Below are positions 4,737 through 6,667 of a stretch of 6,667 bases of DNA, one piece after another. The notes beneath the pieces were generated by a model. The model was not told where the DNA came from. It did not search any database and was given only the letters and a program-made list of their open reading frames with translations. The stretch is taken from contig PIYH01000075.1 of assembly GCA_003601695.1 (NCBI GenBank), forward strand, positions 1 to 6,667, written 5' to 3'. Each line of letters starts with the position of its first letter. The stretch's first letter is position 1. The stretch comes from Candidatus Bathyarchaeota archaeon. Lineage in GTDB: Archaea > Thermoproteota > Bathyarchaeia > Bathyarchaeales > DTEX01. The translations under genes were made by a program, and so were the position numbers.

Positions 4737-5594
4737 TTAAGTGGTAAGTTTTCGAATCTTCTCGTAAACTGATATGATTTCGCCTTTCACCTTACTCTTC
4801 GAGACAAGTACGGGTCTAAGCGCTACTATCGAGTTGACAACTTCTCTGTCGTATGAGATTCTGCCAAGAAATCTTTCTCCACTCCACTTTATTATTTTCT
4901 CCGATATCGAGGGATTCACATCCCACTTATTAACGACAACTCCATATGAGACCTTAAAGTGATTCACAATCTCTAATATTCTCCCTAGATCTGAGAATGC
5001 GCTTGGAGTAGGCTCTGTCACTAGGACTGCATAGTCGCAGTTAGTCACGGAGGCTATTACCGGACAGCCTATTCCAGCCGCCGCGTCCAGAATCATGACG
5101 TCATGATCAATCCTGTTAGCTCTCTTCCTGAGTTCCTGAACTATCCTTCCGGAGCCCGTTTCTCCGGGCTTAAGCTGCCCGGAGACCAATGGGAAACCCC
5201 ACTTAGTCTCCTTTATCCTTATCTCCCCATTCGTAACCGGTTTAACTTTCACAGCTTCAACTGGACAGACCATCCGACATACTCCGCATCCCTCGCAGAG
5301 AAGCGGATTCACGATAAAATTCGAATCAATCTTCTCTATTGCTCCGAACGAGCAATTCTCAAAGCATCTCCCGCAACCAATGCATTTCTCGCTGTCTATC
5401 TCCGCCTTCTCCGATGTTGATATTGGCTTGACGACGTCGTAGGATGTTACTCCGAGCCAGAGGCCTAGGTTCGGAGCGTCTACATCACAGTCGCAGGCAA
5501 CTACCTTTACTTTTTTGGAGAAGAGAAGGGATAGAGAGCTTGCAAGCATGCTTTTTCCAGTTCCACCCTTACCAGAAGCGACAACAATATTCAT
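4737..5594 (-). CDS. MinD-like P-loop ATPase with inserted ferredoxin domain (second of pair)
   Basis: This 285-residue cytoplasmic ATPase belongs to the COG1149-type MinD/Mrp superfamily with an inserted ferredoxin. The deviant Walker A KGGTGKS is at 9-15 and the CDCDVDAPN segment at 34-42. The insert follows with two [4Fe-4S] motifs: CIGCGRCFENC at 71-81 and CEGCGVCRMVCP at 100-111. The second half of the ATPase fold holds ILDAAAG at 168-174, then C177, and TEPTPSAFSDL at 193-203. The switch segment reads DAAAG where relatives, including the gene upstream, have a proline (DTAPG). Homologues usually occur in pairs in anaerobic archaea and bacteria and are thought to act in Fe-S or metal-cofactor handling; the reaction is not established. 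The ATG overlaps the stop of the upstream paralogue by 4 nt (ATGA), with GGTTGATC just before it. It ends the operon, 135 bp before the metal-importer gene. Confidence 0.93.
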   Translation of the reverse strand: MNIVVASGKGGTGKSMLASSLSLLFSKKVKVVACDCDVDAPNLGLWLGVTSYDVVKPISTSEKAEIDSEKCIGCGRCFENCSFGAIEKIDSNFIVNPLLCEGCGVCRMVCPVEAVKVKPVTNGEIRIKETKWGFPLVSGQLKPGETGSGRIVQELRKRANRIDHDVMILDAAAGIGCPVIASVTNCDYAVLVTEPTPSAFSDLGRILEIVNHFKVSYGVVVNKWDVNPSISEKIIKWSGERFLGRISYDREVVNSIVALRPVLVSKSKVKGEIISVYEKIRKLTT

Positions 5595-6415
5595 AAGAGA
5601 TCAACCACTCTATCCAGTTTTCCCTCAGAATAGGCTCTAATGAGCTCCTCCGAATAGGGTATCCTGACAGTTACCTGCACACCATATCTTTCAGCAATAT
5701 TCCTAATAACCGATTCATCTCCAGCATCAGCCTTGTTCAAGACTATCTCCGATGGAACATCCATTATTCTTAGGAGCTCTAGGATCAGAGAGGCATCATG
5801 CGAGCCGAGAGGAGTCGGCTCTGTAACCACATACGCTTTGTCACATCCGAGAAGAGCCTGGATCACGCTACAGTGGGTTCCCGGAGCAGTGTCAACTATC
5901 AGAACATCTGCGCCGATATCTCTGGCGAGTTCAATAGCTCTCTTCTTAACTTCCCTGACTATCGGTCCGGTCTCTGAAATACCCGGCTTAGATATTCCAG
6001 TTACGAGCCAAAGGTTTTCGCTAATTCTCGTCTTGAAGATCTCTCCCGCCGGTTTCTTCTCCTTCTCTATCGCCCCTTGTGGACAGACTATCCAGCATGC
6101 ACCGCATCCGCTACATAAGTCCTCGAAGATTATTGGGGGTTTACCTTTAACCCAGAAGATAGCATTCTCTTTACAGACTTTTGAACATAACCCGCAGCTA
6201 ATGCATTTCTCCGCGTTTAGCCTTGGAAAATCCTGATATATAGGCTTTCCATCATGGAGATTAGTTCCAAGAAGCAGATGGTCATTTGGGCATTCAACAT
6301 CACAGTCGCAGAGCAGAACCTTCTTTCCCTCTCTCAAGAGTCTCAGCGTGTATAGAACTGCGAATGTTGATTTTCCAGTTCCGCCTTTTCCTCCTGTAGA
6401 AGCTACTAGTCGCAC
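5591..6415 (-). CDS. MinD-like P-loop ATPase with inserted ferredoxin domain (first of pair)
   Basis: This 274-residue paralogue of the following gene has the same architecture. The deviant Walker A KGGTGKS is at 10-16 and CDCDVECPN at 36-44. The inserted ferredoxin has CISCGLCSKVC at 71-81 and CSGCGACWIVCP at 101-112, followed by LIVDTAPG at 172-179, C182, and TEPTPLGSHDA. The cysteine spacing is nearly identical in both proteins, so each should bind two [4Fe-4S] clusters, and the pair may form a heterodimer across the nucleotide sites. That last point is inference from MinD/Mrp dimers. The start is GTG at 6415, supported by GGGAGGAG at 6422-6429 with 6-nt spacing. The first 10 nt overlap the end of the Mrp-like gene, and the last 4 nt overlap the next gene. 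The three are almost certainly co-translated. Confidence 0.94.
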   Translation of the reverse strand: MRLVASTGGKGGTGKSTFAVLYTLRLLREGKKVLLCDCDVECPNDHLLLGTNLHDGKPIYQDFPRLNAEKCISCGLCSKVCKENAIFWVKGKPPIIFEDLCSGCGACWIVCPQGAIEKEKKPAGEIFKTRISENLWLVTGISKPGISETGPIVREVKKRAIELARDIGADVLIVDTAPGTHCSVIQALLGCDKAYVVTEPTPLGSHDASLILELLRIMDVPSEIVLNKADAGDESVIRNIAERYGVQVTVRIPYSEELIRAYSEGKLDRVVDLL

Positions 6416-6667
6416 TGCTCTCTCCTCCCAGCCTCAACTATCTCCTCAATTTTCTTAACGATCTCCATGAAAGCCTTCGCAGCCGCCGTGTCTCCATGCT
6501 TCATCACGAAAGGCACACCTTCATCGGAGTCCTCACATATCCTTGGATCTATCGGAATTCTGCCTAAAAATCTAACGTTCATCTCCTTAGCTATCTTCTC
6601 TCCCCCGCCTACTCTGAAGATGTCGATTTTAGCCCCGCAGTTCGGGCAGATGAAGCCGCTCATATTC
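6406..6667 (-). CDS. mrp: Mrp/NBP35-family Fe-S carrier ATPase, C-terminal part (cut by window edge)
   Basis: Only the last 87 codons or so are inside the window. The reading frame is open at base 6667, where an Asn codon precedes the internal MSGFICPNCG. This block is the well-known C-terminal N-M-S-x-F-x-C-P-x-C-G segment of Mrp/ApbC/NBP35 ATPases, whose CxxC cysteines bind a bridging [4Fe-4S] cluster in the dimer. It continues with GGGEKIAKEM and FLGRIPIDPRICEDSDEG, also typical of the family, and ends with a short charged tail. The methionine at 6661-6663 is internal, not the start; the P-loop half lies to the right of the window. The family delivers Fe-S clusters to apo-proteins. Its 3' end overlaps the first ferredoxin-ATPase gene by 10 nt, which links the three ATPases functionally. 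Confidence 0.9.
   Translation of the reverse strand, partial: NMSGFICPNCGAKIDIFRVGGGEKIAKEMNVRFLGRIPIDPRICEDSDEGVPFVMKHGDTAAAKAFMEIVKKIEEIVEAGRREQCD

Noticed and set aside
5733..6236. 167-codon plus-strand ORF
   Set aside because: It is antisense to the ferredoxin-containing ATPase, whose P-loop and cysteine motifs are complete. It is a shadow frame.
6406..6663. A complete 85-residue zinc-ribbon-like small protein
   Set aside because: The sequence matches the C-terminal block of Mrp/NBP35 ATPases, and the frame is open through the window edge, so the methionine is internal.

Overview
The window looks like chromosomal DNA from an archaeon, most likely a thermophilic member of the Thermoproteota/TACK group. 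The evidence is TATA-type promoters, Shine-Dalgarno sites matching GGAGGTGATC, a winged-helix regulator of a common archaeal type (KPTRIMY...NLSW), paired ferredoxin-containing MinD-like ATPases, and a crenarchaeal-style CRISPR repeat ending in ATTGAAAG. No rRNA, tRNA or marker gene allows a finer placement.

Left edge (1-393): base 1 is the first base of a probable single CRISPR repeat (1-37). About 350 bp of gene-poor, leader-like DNA follows. If this reading is right, the array lies to the left of the window and is transcribed leftward. Positions 394-1447 (minus strand) hold a two-gene operon: an FMN nitroreductase, then a DUF488 protein. Divergent from it is a small winged-helix DNA-binding protein (1587-1847, plus), whose start region carries a tandem TGATCAGT repeat. 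The convergent gap 1848-2210 has no intact gene. It contains what looks by eye like the decayed remnant of an Fpg/Nei-family DNA glycosylase, plus a hairpin.

Centre (2211-4643, minus): a complete zinc/manganese-type ABC importer in the order solute-binding protein, ATPase, permease, with overlapping ORFs. The binding-protein gene has no ordinary start codon where its signal peptide and ribosome-binding site demand one. An AUA codon sits there instead.

Right (4737-6667, minus): three translationally coupled P-loop ATPases. First comes the C-terminal end of an Mrp/NBP35-type Fe-S carrier, running off the window, and then two tandem MinD-like ATPases each with an inserted 2x[4Fe-4S] ferredoxin domain. 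Their overlaps suggest a co-produced set handling iron-sulfur clusters, and the neighbouring metal importer fits a metal-homeostasis theme, although it appears to have its own promoter.

I found no clearly new defence or mobile system. The points most worth following are the possible AUA start, the glycosylase relic, the CRISPR edge, and the triple ATPase cluster, whose exact biochemical role is not established.
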